Source: CAIPVR01 sp049316905
GTDB lineage: Bacteria; Actinomycetota; Acidimicrobiia; Acidimicrobiales; Microtrichaceae
DNA length: 64,000 bases
Assembly (NCBI GenBank): GCA_049316905.1
Contig: JBMOJH010000004.1
Span: forward strand, 6,200 to 70,199
Direction: 5' to 3'
Part shown: positions 15,843 to 26,173 of the stretch, one piece after another
How positions within the stretch are numbered: the stretch's first letter is position 1
Layout of the letters: each line of letters starts with the position of its first letter
Program-made: the position numbers and the translations under genes
Notes under the pieces: model-generated
Seen by the model: only the letters and a program-made list of their open reading frames with translations
The model's database searches: none
Told to the model about the DNA's origin: nothing

Positions 15843-17015
15843 TCAGGCGCCGATCGACACGACCGCGCGCAGCTCGACCGACATCCGCACCACCGAGCGG
15901 GCGACGTCGCGCGCCGCGGCGGACCAGACCGCGGCCCGTTCGCCGCAGACCGCCACGGGCTCGGTGGCCGCCTCCTCGAGGAGCGCGGCCATCCGCGCGA
16001 GCGCCGCGGCGAGCGCGGGGGTGGTCCGCGGCGGGTCACCCGCGATCGCGCCCGGCTCTCCCGCGGCCCGCGCCACCCCGTCCGCGTCCCCCTCGGCGAC
16101 GGCTGCCAGCGTGGCCACCAGCGCCGCCCGGTGGGCCGCGGCCAGGTCCTCGCCCGGCAGCACCCCCGCGCCGTGCGGGGTGCTGCACGTGTCGAACACG
16201 TACGCGCTGCGGTGGTCCATCTCCGAGCGGAACCACCAGCGCTGGGCCGGGTCGTGGAGGAAGGTCCAGATGTCGTTGATCGCCATGTCGTCGTCGCGGT
16301 CGAGGAACGACCCGGTGGGCAGCCCGTAGCGGAGCTGCACCCGCCGGCGGTCCACGCTCCGGCCGTCGGCGAGCACCAGCGGCGCGACCACCTGCTGCAG
16401 CGGGATCCAGATGTTGGCGAGCATGATCGCCGCGGTGTCGTTGCGCCCGTCGGGTGAGTCGTGGCGGAGCAGCTCGGGGGCCCGGCCGTCCATCAGCTGG
16501 GTGAGCGGGGTGCCGAACACGTCCTGGTCCGCGTGGACCGAGGTGGAGGGGCCGTGCTCGTTCATCCCGTGCGGGCGGTCGCCGATCACCTTCGTGCGGT
16601 CGGGCCCCGAAGCTCGCAGGATCAGGCCCTCGTCGGCCACGTACGACACGGTGACCGAGCCACCGCCGGCGCACGGCAGCACCGCGCCGTCGAGCGCGGA
16701 GCGGATCGCCGCGGCATCGGCATCGGAGAGGCGGCCCGTCGCCCGGACCCCGACGAGGGTTCGCTGCAGGTCCGTCAGTCCCGACAGGTCCGCCGTGTCG
16801 ACCCCGCCGTCGGTGAGGCGGGGGCCCGGTTCGTCGGCGTACACCCAGTCGGTGGCCTCGCAGCGGTGGAACTCCACCGTCTCGCCGCCGTAGGGGGCCG
16901 AGGCCCGCGGCCCGGCCCGGAGCAGGCCCGGGCGGTCGGGATCGGGGATGGCCACGGTCGAGGGCAGGAAACCGAGCTCCACCGGGTAGGTCGCGTCGGC
17001 CACGGTCACGGACAT
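15843..17015 (-). CDS. CmcJ/NvfI-like putative non-haem oxygenase
   Basis: 390-residue protein whose C-terminal half resembles the CmcJ/NvfI family of Fe/2-oxoglutarate-type enzymes. It has VHADQD (possible HxD metal pair), NIWIPLQQVVAPLVLADGRS, DPAQRWWFRSEM and FDTCSTPHGAG with a downstream His, in the usual family order. The N-terminal ~130 residues fit the family's substrate region. The ATG at 17015 has TACCAT 6 nt upstream. It is divergent from a P450 only 51 bp away, suggesting paired oxidation steps on one substrate. The assignment rests on motif order and needs a profile search. Confidence 0.5.
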   Translation of the reverse strand: MSVTVADATYPVELGFLPSTVAIPDPDRPGLLRAGPRASAPYGGETVEFHRCEATDWVYADEPGPRLTDGGVDTADLSGLTDLQRTLVGVRATGRLSDADAAAIRSALDGAVLPCAGGGSVTVSYVADEGLILRASGPDRTKVIGDRPHGMNEHGPSTSVHADQDVFGTPLTQLMDGRAPELLRHDSPDGRNDTAAIMLANIWIPLQQVVAPLVLADGRSVDRRRVQLRYGLPTGSFLDRDDDMAINDIWTFLHDPAQRWWFRSEMDHRSAYVFDTCSTPHGAGVLPGEDLAAAHRAALVATLAAVAEGDADGVARAAGEPGAIAGDPPRTTPALAAALARMAALLEEAATEPVAVCGERAAVWSAAARDVARSVVRMSVELRAVVSIGA

Positions 17016-17066
17016 GGGGCAATGGTAGGGCGGCGCCGTGGCCCGGGACTCTGCGAGACTCCCGGC

Positions 17067-18320
17067 ATGGCCACGGGGACCGACCAGCTCAGCGCCGAGG
17101 AGGCCGACGGCCTGCTCGCCTCGACGATCATGACCGACGAGGGCCGGCAGGACCCGTACACCGCCTACGCCCGGTTGCGGGCCGGCGCGCCCCGATGGCG
17201 CAGCGGGTTCGGCTCGATCGTCCTCACCCGCTATGCGGACGGCCTCGAGGCGCTGCGCCACCCGAAGCTGGGCCGCCCCGAGGCCGACATGGACGCCCCC
17301 GCCACGCTCAGCGGGCGCGAGCCCCGCCGGGCCGAGGACGAGGTGACCATGCTGTTCCTCAACCCGCCGGACCACACCCGCATCCGGGGCCTGGTCAGCC
17401 GGGCGTTCACCCCCCGCCGCGTCGAGGCACTGCGCCCGCGGATCGCGGAGATCCTCGACCCGGTGCTGGACCGCCTCGCGGACGGCGGGGACGTGATGAC
17501 CGAGCTGGCGGTCCCGTTCCCGGTGACGGTGATCTCGGAGCTGCTCGGGGTGCCGAGCGAGGGCAACGAGCACATCCGGCCCCTCGTGCACGCGATCACC
17601 GCCTTCATCGACCCGGCCGCCGACGAGGCCACGTTGGAGCGGGCCGCGGAGGCCGGCCTGGAACTGGTCGCCTACTTCACCGACCTCATCGCCGAGAAGC
17701 GGGCCCACCCCGACGACCGGCTGCTGAGCGCGCTGATCGAGGTGGAGGAGGCGGGCGACCGGTTGAGCTTCGAGGAGCTCATGGGCAACACGCTCCTCCT
17801 GTACGCGGCTGGCTTCGAGACCACGTCGAACCTGATCGGCAACGGGCTGTGGCTGTTCCTGCGCAACCCCGCGGAGTGGGACCGCCTGCGAGCCGACCGT
17901 TCGCTCCTCCCGTCGGCCGTGTGGGAGATCCTGCGGGCGGACTCGCCGGTGCAGCTCAACACCCGGTCGGTACTCGAGCCGGTGGAACTGTTCGGTGAGG
18001 TGCACCCACGGGGCACGAACTTCATCGTCCTGCAGGGGTGCGGCAACCACGACGAGGACGTGTACCCCGATCCGGGCCGCTTCGACGTGGGCCGGTTCGT
18101 GGGCGACACGCCGCCGCCGCTGAGCTTCGGCTGGGGGGCGCACCACTGCCTGGGTGCGCACCTGGCCCGGGCGGAAGGAGAGATCGCCTTCGGCGCGCTG
18201 CTCGACCGATTCCCGCGGCTCGAGCTCGACACCGACGCGCTCGGCGGCGCGGACGCGCCCCGCTACCGGCCGAGCTTCACGTTGCGGGGCCTGGCGTCGC
18301 TGCCGGTCCGGGTGGCCTGA
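17067..18320 (+). CDS. Cytochrome P450
   Basis: 417-residue soluble bacterial P450 mono-oxygenase. The I-helix AAGFETTSN carries the oxygen-activating acid/Thr, the K-helix EILR the ExxR pair, and the haem loop FGWGAHHCLGAHLAR the ligand Cys361. Ferredoxin and reductase genes are not adjacent. The start at 17067 is consistent with the usual N-terminus of this class (TMTDEGRQDPYTAYARLR follows). It is divergent from the CmcJ-like gene and ends 4 nt before the stop of the next convergent gene. Confidence 0.95.
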   Translation: MATGTDQLSAEEADGLLASTIMTDEGRQDPYTAYARLRAGAPRWRSGFGSIVLTRYADGLEALRHPKLGRPEADMDAPATLSGREPRRAEDEVTMLFLNPPDHTRIRGLVSRAFTPRRVEALRPRIAEILDPVLDRLADGGDVMTELAVPFPVTVISELLGVPSEGNEHIRPLVHAITAFIDPAADEATLERAAEAGLELVAYFTDLIAEKRAHPDDRLLSALIEVEEAGDRLSFEELMGNTLLLYAAGFETTSNLIGNGLWLFLRNPAEWDRLRADRSLLPSAVWEILRADSPVQLNTRSVLEPVELFGEVHPRGTNFIVLQGCGNHDEDVYPDPGRFDVGRFVGDTPPPLSFGWGAHHCLGAHLARAEGEIAFGALLDRFPRLELDTDALGGADAPRYRPSFTLRGLASLPVRVA

Positions 18321-18324
18321 CCGG

Positions 18325-20139
18325 TCAGGAGAAGGACTGCCCCTCGACGGGAGCCGGCGGCGCGGACCCGGGCGCGTCGGCCGGGGCCTCGAGCAGCGCC
18401 TCGCCCTGCCATCCCGTGCCGCGCCATGACGGGTCCAGCCCCGCGGCGGTGAGCGCGGGCGCCGGGTCCTCGCCGAGGCCCTCGGCCGGTTCGACCTCCC
18501 ACAGCAGCGCGGGACGGTCCCCGTGCCACCGCAGCGCCCACGACACCGTTCCCCACGCGGTCCGCAGGCCGTGCGCCTCCATCGGCACACCCCACCACGT
18601 CGGCGCCACGACCGGGAGCACCGCGGAACCGGCCGCGTCGTCGAGGGCGGCCAGGTCGAGCAGCGCCGCGAGGCGCATCGCCAGCTCGGCCACGTCGCCC
18701 AACGGGAGCCGGTCCTCCGCCCCGTCCCAGAGTGCCCGCACCGCGGCGGGCGCGGCCGGGTCGCCACCGGCGATCGCGGCGCGCGCCGCCAGCGCCACGG
18801 CCACCGGCGAGTCGCCGGCACCGTCCCACGGCCCGGCACCCTCCGGCGAGGCCGCGAGCGCCAGCGAGAGCGAGAGGGCGTCCGCGGCCACCTCGGGCTG
18901 ACCCACCCGCACCAGTCCGGGGGTCACGGCCCGCAGTGCGGCCGCGGCGACCGACGCGGCCACCCCGTCGCCCGGCCCGTGGGTCCGGACCCTGCGCACG
19001 GCGACCGCCGCGGGGGCCACCAGTTCCTCCGCCGCCGCCTCGGCCCGAGGACCGGCGAGCACGCCCGCCGCCGCCCACAGCAACGCGACCGAACCGTCGG
19101 TCCGGTCCCCGAGGCGGCACCGACCCCGCAGGCCCTGCGCGGCGGCGAGGCCGCGGGCGATCGGGAGGAGCGCGTCGTCCGCTCCCGAGCGGGTGAGCAC
19201 CTCGGCCACCGCGGCGGCCCGCACCGCGGCGGTGCCGTCACGGCCGACCAGCTCCCGGTCCAGCGCCGCGCCCACCTCGTCGGCCCCGGCGAGGGCGAGG
19301 AGCGATCCGGCCCACGCCACGGCGTCGGACCAGCCCGGCTCCCCCAGGGCGAGACGCGGCGCGTCGTCGCGGTGCCTGGTCCACCCGGCCACCACCGACT
19401 CGAACGCCGGCGCCTCCCACGAGGTCGCGCCGCCGTCGCCGGCCTCCGCGACGATCGACAGGAGCGGGCCCGCGGGCAGCAGCAGACGCACCGTGGCCGT
19501 GTGGGCCAGCGGCACCACCACCGCGAGCTCCGCGCGGCCGTCGCGATCCTCGCGGGCGAGCGGCGGAACCGCGTCGTCGCCCGCGGCGAGCCGTTCGGCC
19601 ACCGTGCCGCCCTCGGCGCCCTCCCGGCACGAGCCGGCGACCGCGCGGGCCGCCGGACGGTCGAGCAGCACCGCCGGGCGGCCGTCCACGCGCACGACCG
19701 GTCCGTCCACCCCGGCCGACACCACCCGGCCCGGGCCGTCGAGCACCAGCGGCCGCACGACCAGCGCGAGTGCCACGGGCACCGCCGTGCGGTTCTCCAC
19801 CTCCACGAGCACCGCCGGGCCGCGCCGGCCGGCCACCGTGGCCTGCACCCCGGCCACCCGCTGGACGACGTCACCGCCGGGCACCCGCATCGCGGTCTCG
19901 CGCACCGGCGTGGCCGACACCGCCTGCTGGCGGACCGCGGCCTCCACCGGCGGGTGGTGCCAGCGGTCCTCGGCCCCGATCCACCAGTCCAGGACCCACC
20001 CCGCGTCGCGGAGCTGCACCGTGCCGGCCTCATCGACCGTGGCGAGGACGCCGGCGTCCACCGTGCCGACCGGGGACCCGGACGCGGGTCCCCCACGGGC
20101 GAGGGCGCGGGTGGGCGGTGCGGCCGGGGCGGAGCTCAT
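18325..20139 (-). CDS. Large orphan protein, beta-sandwich plus helical repeat region
   Basis: 604 residues, not recognised. The first ~230 residues are beta-rich and include GWVLDWWIGAEDRWHHP, which resembles the supersandwich domains of carbohydrate-active enzymes. The remaining part is a long Ala-rich helical region, possibly an alpha-toroid or repeat scaffold, ending near TWWGVPMEAHGLRTAWG and LRWHGDRPALLWEVEP. No signal peptide is seen. Convincing start: ATG at 20139 with the -10 element TAGCCT 9 nt upstream. An inactive or unusual glycoside-hydrolase-like fold is possible, but I cannot name an active site. Confidence 0.6.
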   Translation of the reverse strand: MSSAPAAPPTRALARGGPASGSPVGTVDAGVLATVDEAGTVQLRDAGWVLDWWIGAEDRWHHPPVEAAVRQQAVSATPVRETAMRVPGGDVVQRVAGVQATVAGRRGPAVLVEVENRTAVPVALALVVRPLVLDGPGRVVSAGVDGPVVRVDGRPAVLLDRPAARAVAGSCREGAEGGTVAERLAAGDDAVPPLAREDRDGRAELAVVVPLAHTATVRLLLPAGPLLSIVAEAGDGGATSWEAPAFESVVAGWTRHRDDAPRLALGEPGWSDAVAWAGSLLALAGADEVGAALDRELVGRDGTAAVRAAAVAEVLTRSGADDALLPIARGLAAAQGLRGRCRLGDRTDGSVALLWAAAGVLAGPRAEAAAEELVAPAAVAVRRVRTHGPGDGVAASVAAAALRAVTPGLVRVGQPEVAADALSLSLALAASPEGAGPWDGAGDSPVAVALAARAAIAGGDPAAPAAVRALWDGAEDRLPLGDVAELAMRLAALLDLAALDDAAGSAVLPVVAPTWWGVPMEAHGLRTAWGTVSWALRWHGDRPALLWEVEPAEGLGEDPAPALTAAGLDPSWRGTGWQGEALLEAPADAPGSAPPAPVEGQSFS

Positions 20140-20201
20140 CGGGCCGTGAGGCTACGGGGCGCCGGGTGCGCCGCCCCAACCCGGCGCGGCCGCCGCCCGG
20201 G

Positions 20202-21212
20202 TCAGTACGACAGGGCGCTGAACTCCACGCCGCCGGCCTGACGCCGGATCAGCCCCCGGTACGCCTCCTCCGCCGTGGCGCCCTCGTGGCACACGGCGAA
20301 CACCTCCGAGGCGATCGGCATCTCCACGCCGTACTCATCCGCGAGCTCCATCACGACCCGGGAGGTCTTCACCCCCTCGGCCACCATGTTCATCTCGGCG
20401 ATCACCTCGTCGATGGTGCGGCCCCGGCCGAGCTGCTCGCCCACGTGGCGGTTGCGGCTCTGGGGCGACATGCACGTGGCGATCAGGTCCCCCATCCCGG
20501 CGAGGCCGGAGAAGGTGGCGAACTTCCCGCCCATCGCCTCGCCCAGCCGGCAGAGCTCGGCGAGCCCCCGCGTGATCACGGCGGCCTTCGTGTTGTCGCC
20601 CGCACCCAACCCGTCGGCCATGCCCGCGGCGATGGCCACCACGTTCTTCAGCGCGCCGGCGACCTCGCAACCCACGACGTCGGGATTCACGTACACGCGG
20701 AACAGGTTCTGGTGGAAGATCCGCTGGAGGTGCTGCGCGACCACCTGGTCCGGCGTGGCCACCACCGAGGCCGCGGCGTCACCCGCGAGGATCTCCTTCG
20801 CCAGGTTCGGACCCGTCAGCACCGCGGCGGGATGGCCGGGGAGCACCTCGTTGATGATCTGGGTCATCCGCAACCGTGTGCCCTGCTCAAGCCCCTTTGT
20901 GAGCGACATCACCGGCACCCAGGCCCGGACGTGGTCCGCGCACGCCTCGAGCGCGGCGCGGAAGCCCTGCGACGGCACGCCCATCACGAGCACGTCCGCG
21001 TGCGACACGGCATCCGCGAGGTCGGCGGTGGCCTGCAGGTCCTCGCACAGGCGGTAGCCCGGCAGGTACCGCTCGTTCGTGCCGTGGGCGTTGATCTCCT
21101 CGGCCTGCTCCGGACGACGGACCCACAGGGTGGTGGGGACCTGCTGGGCCGCGAGGTGGGCCACCGTGCTCCCCCACGACCCGCCCCCCACGACGGCGAC
21201 TCGGATGCGCAT
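20202..21212 (-). CDS. gpsA: NAD(P)-dependent glycerol-3-phosphate dehydrogenase
   Basis: 336-residue cytosolic enzyme reducing dihydroxyacetone phosphate to sn-glycerol 3-phosphate for phospholipid synthesis. It shows VVGGGSWGSTVA (Rossmann loop), LTGPNLAKEI, and GALKNVVAIAAGMADGLGAGDNT with the catalytic Lys. The end FSALSY is normal for length. ATG at 21212 with TAGGGT 7 nt upstream. Its -10 overlaps by two bases that of the divergent cofC gene. Confidence 0.95.
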   Translation of the reverse strand: MRIRVAVVGGGSWGSTVAHLAAQQVPTTLWVRRPEQAEEINAHGTNERYLPGYRLCEDLQATADLADAVSHADVLVMGVPSQGFRAALEACADHVRAWVPVMSLTKGLEQGTRLRMTQIINEVLPGHPAAVLTGPNLAKEILAGDAAASVVATPDQVVAQHLQRIFHQNLFRVYVNPDVVGCEVAGALKNVVAIAAGMADGLGAGDNTKAAVITRGLAELCRLGEAMGGKFATFSGLAGMGDLIATCMSPQSRNRHVGEQLGRGRTIDEVIAEMNMVAEGVKTSRVVMELADEYGVEMPIASEVFAVCHEGATAEEAYRGLIRRQAGGVEFSALSY

Positions 21213-21219
21213 GGCGAAC

Positions 21220-21229
21220 ACCCTACGCT
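21220..21229. promoter_or_regulatory. Overlapping divergent -10 elements of gpsA and cofC
   Basis: In ACCCTACGCT the minus-strand -10 TAGGGT (21220-21225) and the plus-strand -10 TACGCT (21224-21229) share the TA at 21224-21225. They lie 7 and 8 nt from the respective ATGs, so one short symmetric element seems to fire both leaderless genes. Confidence 0.65.
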
Positions 21230-21237
21230 GCGGCGCC

Positions 21238-21858
21238 ATGGAGTCCCCCGGGTCCCTCGACGCGCCGGCAACGGCCGTCGTCGTGGTGCCGGTGAAGGCG
21301 TTCGACCGGGCGAAGGGCCGCCTCGCCGGCCGGCTCGACGACGCCGAGCGGGCCGCACTCGCCCGCACCCTGGCCGAGGTGGTGCTGGGCGCGGCCCACC
21401 CGCTCCCGGCCGCGGTGGTCTGCGACGACGAGGGCGTGGCCGACTGGGCCCGCGCCGCCGGCGCGGCCGTGGTGTGGGCACCCGGCACGGACCTGAACGG
21501 CTCCGTGTCGGCCGCCGTCGGACGGCTCGAGGGTGCCGGCGTCGGGCGGGCGGTGGTCACCCACGCGGACCTGCCGTTCGCCCGAGGACTGGCCGGGCTC
21601 GCGGCGGCCGGGGAGGACGAGGTCCTGCTGGTGGCCGACCGCCACGGCGACGGGACCAACGTGTTGTCGGTGCCGACCGGCCGCGGGTTCCGGTTCCACT
21701 ACGGACCGGGTTCGTGCGCCGCGCACCGGGACGAGGCAGCCCGCTGCGGCCTGGAGGTGCGCATGATCGACGACGACCACCTGGCCTGGGATGTCGACGC
21801 CCCCGAGGATCTCGACCCCCCGGCCGAGCTCGGCCCGTTCCCCGGGGTGCTCCGGTGA
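21238..21858 (+). CDS. cofC: 2-phospho-L-lactate guanylyltransferase (F420 biosynthesis)
   Basis: 206-residue nucleotidyltransferase of the CofC/FbiD family, which activates phospholactate or phosphoenolpyruvate with GTP for the cofactor F420 side chain. Motifs: VVVPVKAFDRAKGRLAG at the start, VVTHADLPF in the metal site, and GDGTNVLSVP. The window also encodes an F420-type LLM oxidoreductase at 42072, so F420 is probably used by this organism. ATG at 21238 with TACGCT 8 nt upstream. The stop overlaps the start of the next gene (GTGA). Confidence 0.87.
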   Translation: MESPGSLDAPATAVVVVPVKAFDRAKGRLAGRLDDAERAALARTLAEVVLGAAHPLPAAVVCDDEGVADWARAAGAAVVWAPGTDLNGSVSAAVGRLEGAGVGRAVVTHADLPFARGLAGLAAAGEDEVLLVADRHGDGTNVLSVPTGRGFRFHYGPGSCAAHRDEAARCGLEVRMIDDDHLAWDVDAPEDLDPPAELGPFPGVLR

Positions 21859-22601
21859 ACGGCCCCACGAGCCGCGACCTGCCCACCCCGGCCTCCGCGC
21901 TGGTGGTGGTGGCCCACCCCGACGATGCCGAGTTCCAGTGCGGCGCGACCCTGGCGAAGTGGGCCCGGGCCGGCTGTGAGATCCACCATCTGGTGCTGAC
22001 CGACGGATCGAAGGGCACCTGGGACCGCACGGTCGATCCGTCGGTGCTGGCGTTCGAGCGGAAGGAGGAGCAGCGCCGGGCCGCCACCCTGCTCGGGGGC
22101 ACCGGAGTGGTCTTCCTGAGCCACGTGGACGGCGAGCTCGCGCCGATCCCGGCGGTCCGGGCCCAGGTGTGCGCCGTGATCCGGCAGCTCCGGCCGGCGG
22201 TCGTGCTCGGCCACGACCCGTGGAAGCGCTACCGCCTCCATCCCGACCACGCGGCCGCGGGCCGGCTCGTGGTGGACGGGATCGTGGCCGCCCGCGACCC
22301 GTTCTTCCATCCCGAGCAGCTCGTCGACGGCGTCAACGTGCACCGGCCCGAGGCGCTCCTGCTGTTCGAGCCCGACGAGGCGAACCACGCGGAGACGGTC
22401 GACGAGCAGGACCTGGCCGCGAAGCTGGCGGCGCTCGAGGCGCACGAGAGCCAGATGGAGACGACCCACTTCTACAAGGTGGGCGAGGGCGACCCGCTGG
22501 CCGGGTTCCGCCAGCGCCAGCGGGACCGGCTCGTGGGGGTCGGCGAGTGGGCCGGCGTCCCGATGGCCGAGGCCTACCACCTCATCGTCGACCAGCTCTG
22601 A
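21855..22601 (+). CDS. PIG-L/LmbE-family deacetylase
   Basis: 248-residue zinc-dependent deacetylase of the PIG-L family, which removes acetyl groups from GlcNAc-type substrates such as mycothiol precursors. Metal motif VVAHPDDAEF near the N-terminus and the later HPDH. TDGSKGTWD is characteristic of a subgroup distinct from classical MshB, so the mycothiol precursor is not an assured substrate. The GTG at 21855 overlaps the cofC stop by 4 nt, so the two are translationally coupled. The functional link to F420 is not obvious. Confidence 0.85.
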   Translation: MNGPTSRDLPTPASALVVVAHPDDAEFQCGATLAKWARAGCEIHHLVLTDGSKGTWDRTVDPSVLAFERKEEQRRAATLLGGTGVVFLSHVDGELAPIPAVRAQVCAVIRQLRPAVVLGHDPWKRYRLHPDHAAAGRLVVDGIVAARDPFFHPEQLVDGVNVHRPEALLLFEPDEANHAETVDEQDLAAKLAALEAHESQMETTHFYKVGEGDPLAGFRQRQRDRLVGVGEWAGVPMAEAYHLIVDQL

Positions 22602-22675
22602 GGGGTTCCACCGACGACCGATCTGCGGCGGTTGGACCGCGCCAGGTGCACGTCAGGATCCTCAGAACCGAAGCT

Positions 22676-23470
22676 TCAGGGCTGGAGCGGTGCGCGACCG
22701 GCGCCCGCACCGCCGGCGAAGGCCTGGGCGATGCCCGCCCATTCCGCCGCGACCGGGCCGACCACCTCGAGGTCCAGGTCGTCGCGGTGGCGGCGCTGGG
22801 TCACCAGCAGGCAGAAGTCGACCGCCGGACCGGCGATGCGATCCGGCGCGGTGTCCTCGCCCCACGCCCACGTGGAGCCGTCGGGCGCGACGAGCTCCAC
22901 CCGGACCGGGGCGGCCGGGAGCTCGAGACCCCGGACCCCGTAGCTGTAGGGGCGGGCCCGAACGCCGATGTCGGCCACGTGGCGCAACCGGGCGGAGACC
23001 TCCGGCGGCACCCCCAGCGCGTCGCGCACGTCCTGGCCGTGCGCCCACGTCTCCATCAACCGGGCGGTCACGAAGCTCATGGCGCCCATGTCGGGCCCGT
23101 ACCACGGCAGGCGGGCCGACCGGTCGAGCCCGGCCGCTGCAGCGGCGAGGGCGGCGGCGTCGCGGTGCCACCAGTCCCGGCAGCCCACCGGGCCGAGCGC
23201 CCGCCCGCGGTCGGTCGCCTCGGCGATCGGGTCGACCGTGCCCTCGAGCACCGGGACCACCGCGGAGCGGAAGGCCTCCGGGTCGGTGATGGCCAGCGTG
23301 CCGTGCCCGTCGAACGCGGCGAGGTGGGCGAGGGTGTCGGCCACGTCCCAGCCCTCGGCCGGGGTGGGAGTCCGCAGACCGGCGGCGTCCAGCGGGTCGA
23401 CGACCGCGGCGAGCGCGGCCACCTCGTCGGCCAGGTCGGCGCGGAGGGCGTCGAACGGGTCGGGGCTCAC
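22676..23470 (-). CDS. TIGR03084-like DinB/maleylpyruvate-isomerase-fold protein
   Basis: 264-residue protein of the mycothiol-dependent maleylpyruvate isomerase/DinB-like four-helix superfamily. The conserved metal-site pattern appears in WDVADTLAHLAAFD and LMETWAHGQDVRDALG, and LPWYGPDMGAMSF matches the TIGR03084 actinobacterial subfamily as I know it. Activity is unknown; some relatives handle thiol-dependent reactions. The GTG at 23470 overlaps the upstream stop (GTGA), making it the last gene of the metG operon. Confidence 0.75.
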   Translation of the reverse strand: MSPDPFDALRADLADEVAALAAVVDPLDAAGLRTPTPAEGWDVADTLAHLAAFDGHGTLAITDPEAFRSAVVPVLEGTVDPIAEATDRGRALGPVGCRDWWHRDAAALAAAAAGLDRSARLPWYGPDMGAMSFVTARLMETWAHGQDVRDALGVPPEVSARLRHVADIGVRARPYSYGVRGLELPAAPVRVELVAPDGSTWAWGEDTAPDRIAGPAVDFCLLVTQRRHRDDLDLEVVGPVAAEWAGIAQAFAGGAGAGRAPLQP

Positions 23471-24356
23471 GGCCCGCCCGACCCGCCGGACTCGTCGGCA
23501 GAGCCACCGCCCCCGGTCGGTGCCGCGGTGACCGGGGGCTCGGACCCGCCGGGCAGGGTGGTGGCGCCCGGAACGCTCGTGGTGGAGCCCACGCCCTCCG
23601 GCGCGAAGTTCGCCGGGTCGAGGCGGGAGAGGACGCGGGCCTCGAGCTGGTTCAGGAACGTGCGGCTCGTGCGGGACGGGCCGGCGTAGGTGATCGCCAC
23701 GATCAGGTCGCCCACGGCCATCATCGACCACTCCGACACCGAGCGGCCCTCCTTGGCCACGTACGCACCGGACGCGTAGTCGGTGATGGGCGGGCTGCCC
23801 GAGCCCGCCTCCACCGAGGACTTCACGCGGCCGAGCGGGCTGCTCTGGAAGAACTCCGAGCACTGGCCGCGGGCGTCGTCGACCGAGGCGACGTAGTCGC
23901 GGGCGGCCTGCCAGCGCTCGGTGCGCAGCACCTGGGCGATCACCGTGGCCTCGGATCCGGGGTTGGTGAACACCGCGGCCTTCTGGTTCGACAGCGGCGA
24001 CGGGAGCTCCACCCGGTCGCCGCAGAACTCGGAGCCGAGCACGCCGAAGACCTTCAGGTTCGGATCACCGGGCACCCAGCCGGGCGGGAGGTCCGCGGCC
24101 TGCACCAGGCCGGCGTCGGCCTCGGTCTGGCCGGCCAGCGACGCCTGGTCGAGGCGCACCGCACCGCCACCGCCGAACTTGATCAGGCTCACGGGGTAGG
24201 CGAACACGAGGCCGATCGCGATGCCGCTGACCAGCAGGAGCAGGAGCAGCATCACGAACCGCGTGAGCTGGTCGCCCGCGCGCCGGGCGCCGCGGCGGAG
24301 CGGCCCGGGACCTGGCGGCCGGGGTGCGGGCTCGGCGGGCCGCACGTCGGTGGCGC

Positions 24357-24360
<4 letters not shown>
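23467..24360 (-). CDS. Single-pass membrane protein, unknown function
   Basis: 297 residues. A short Pro-rich cytosolic N-terminus leads to one membrane segment (FVMLLLLLLVSGIAIGLVFA, about residues 36-55), then a ~190-residue extracytoplasmic domain with two Cys (EFCGD, GQCSEF) that could form a disulphide, and a Ser/Gly/Pro-rich tail. It looks like a signal-anchored surface protein. No family recognised. Its ATG overlaps the metG stop by 4 nt. Confidence 0.7.
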
Positions 24361-26084
<1,724 letters not shown>

Positions 26085-26173
26085 GGCAGAGCGATCGTAC
26101 CGGTGGCGGTCCACCCGGTTCGCGCACCGGCGGGCGGTTCGGGGGCGGGGCGCAGCCGTAGGGTGCGGTGGTG

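Noticed and set aside
17016..18839. Upstream extension of the CmcJ-like reading frame to 998 aa
   Set aside because: It runs antisense through the P450 gene, which has all its catalytic motifs. The extension is Arg/Pro-rich and has no domain, as expected of a mirror frame in high-GC DNA.
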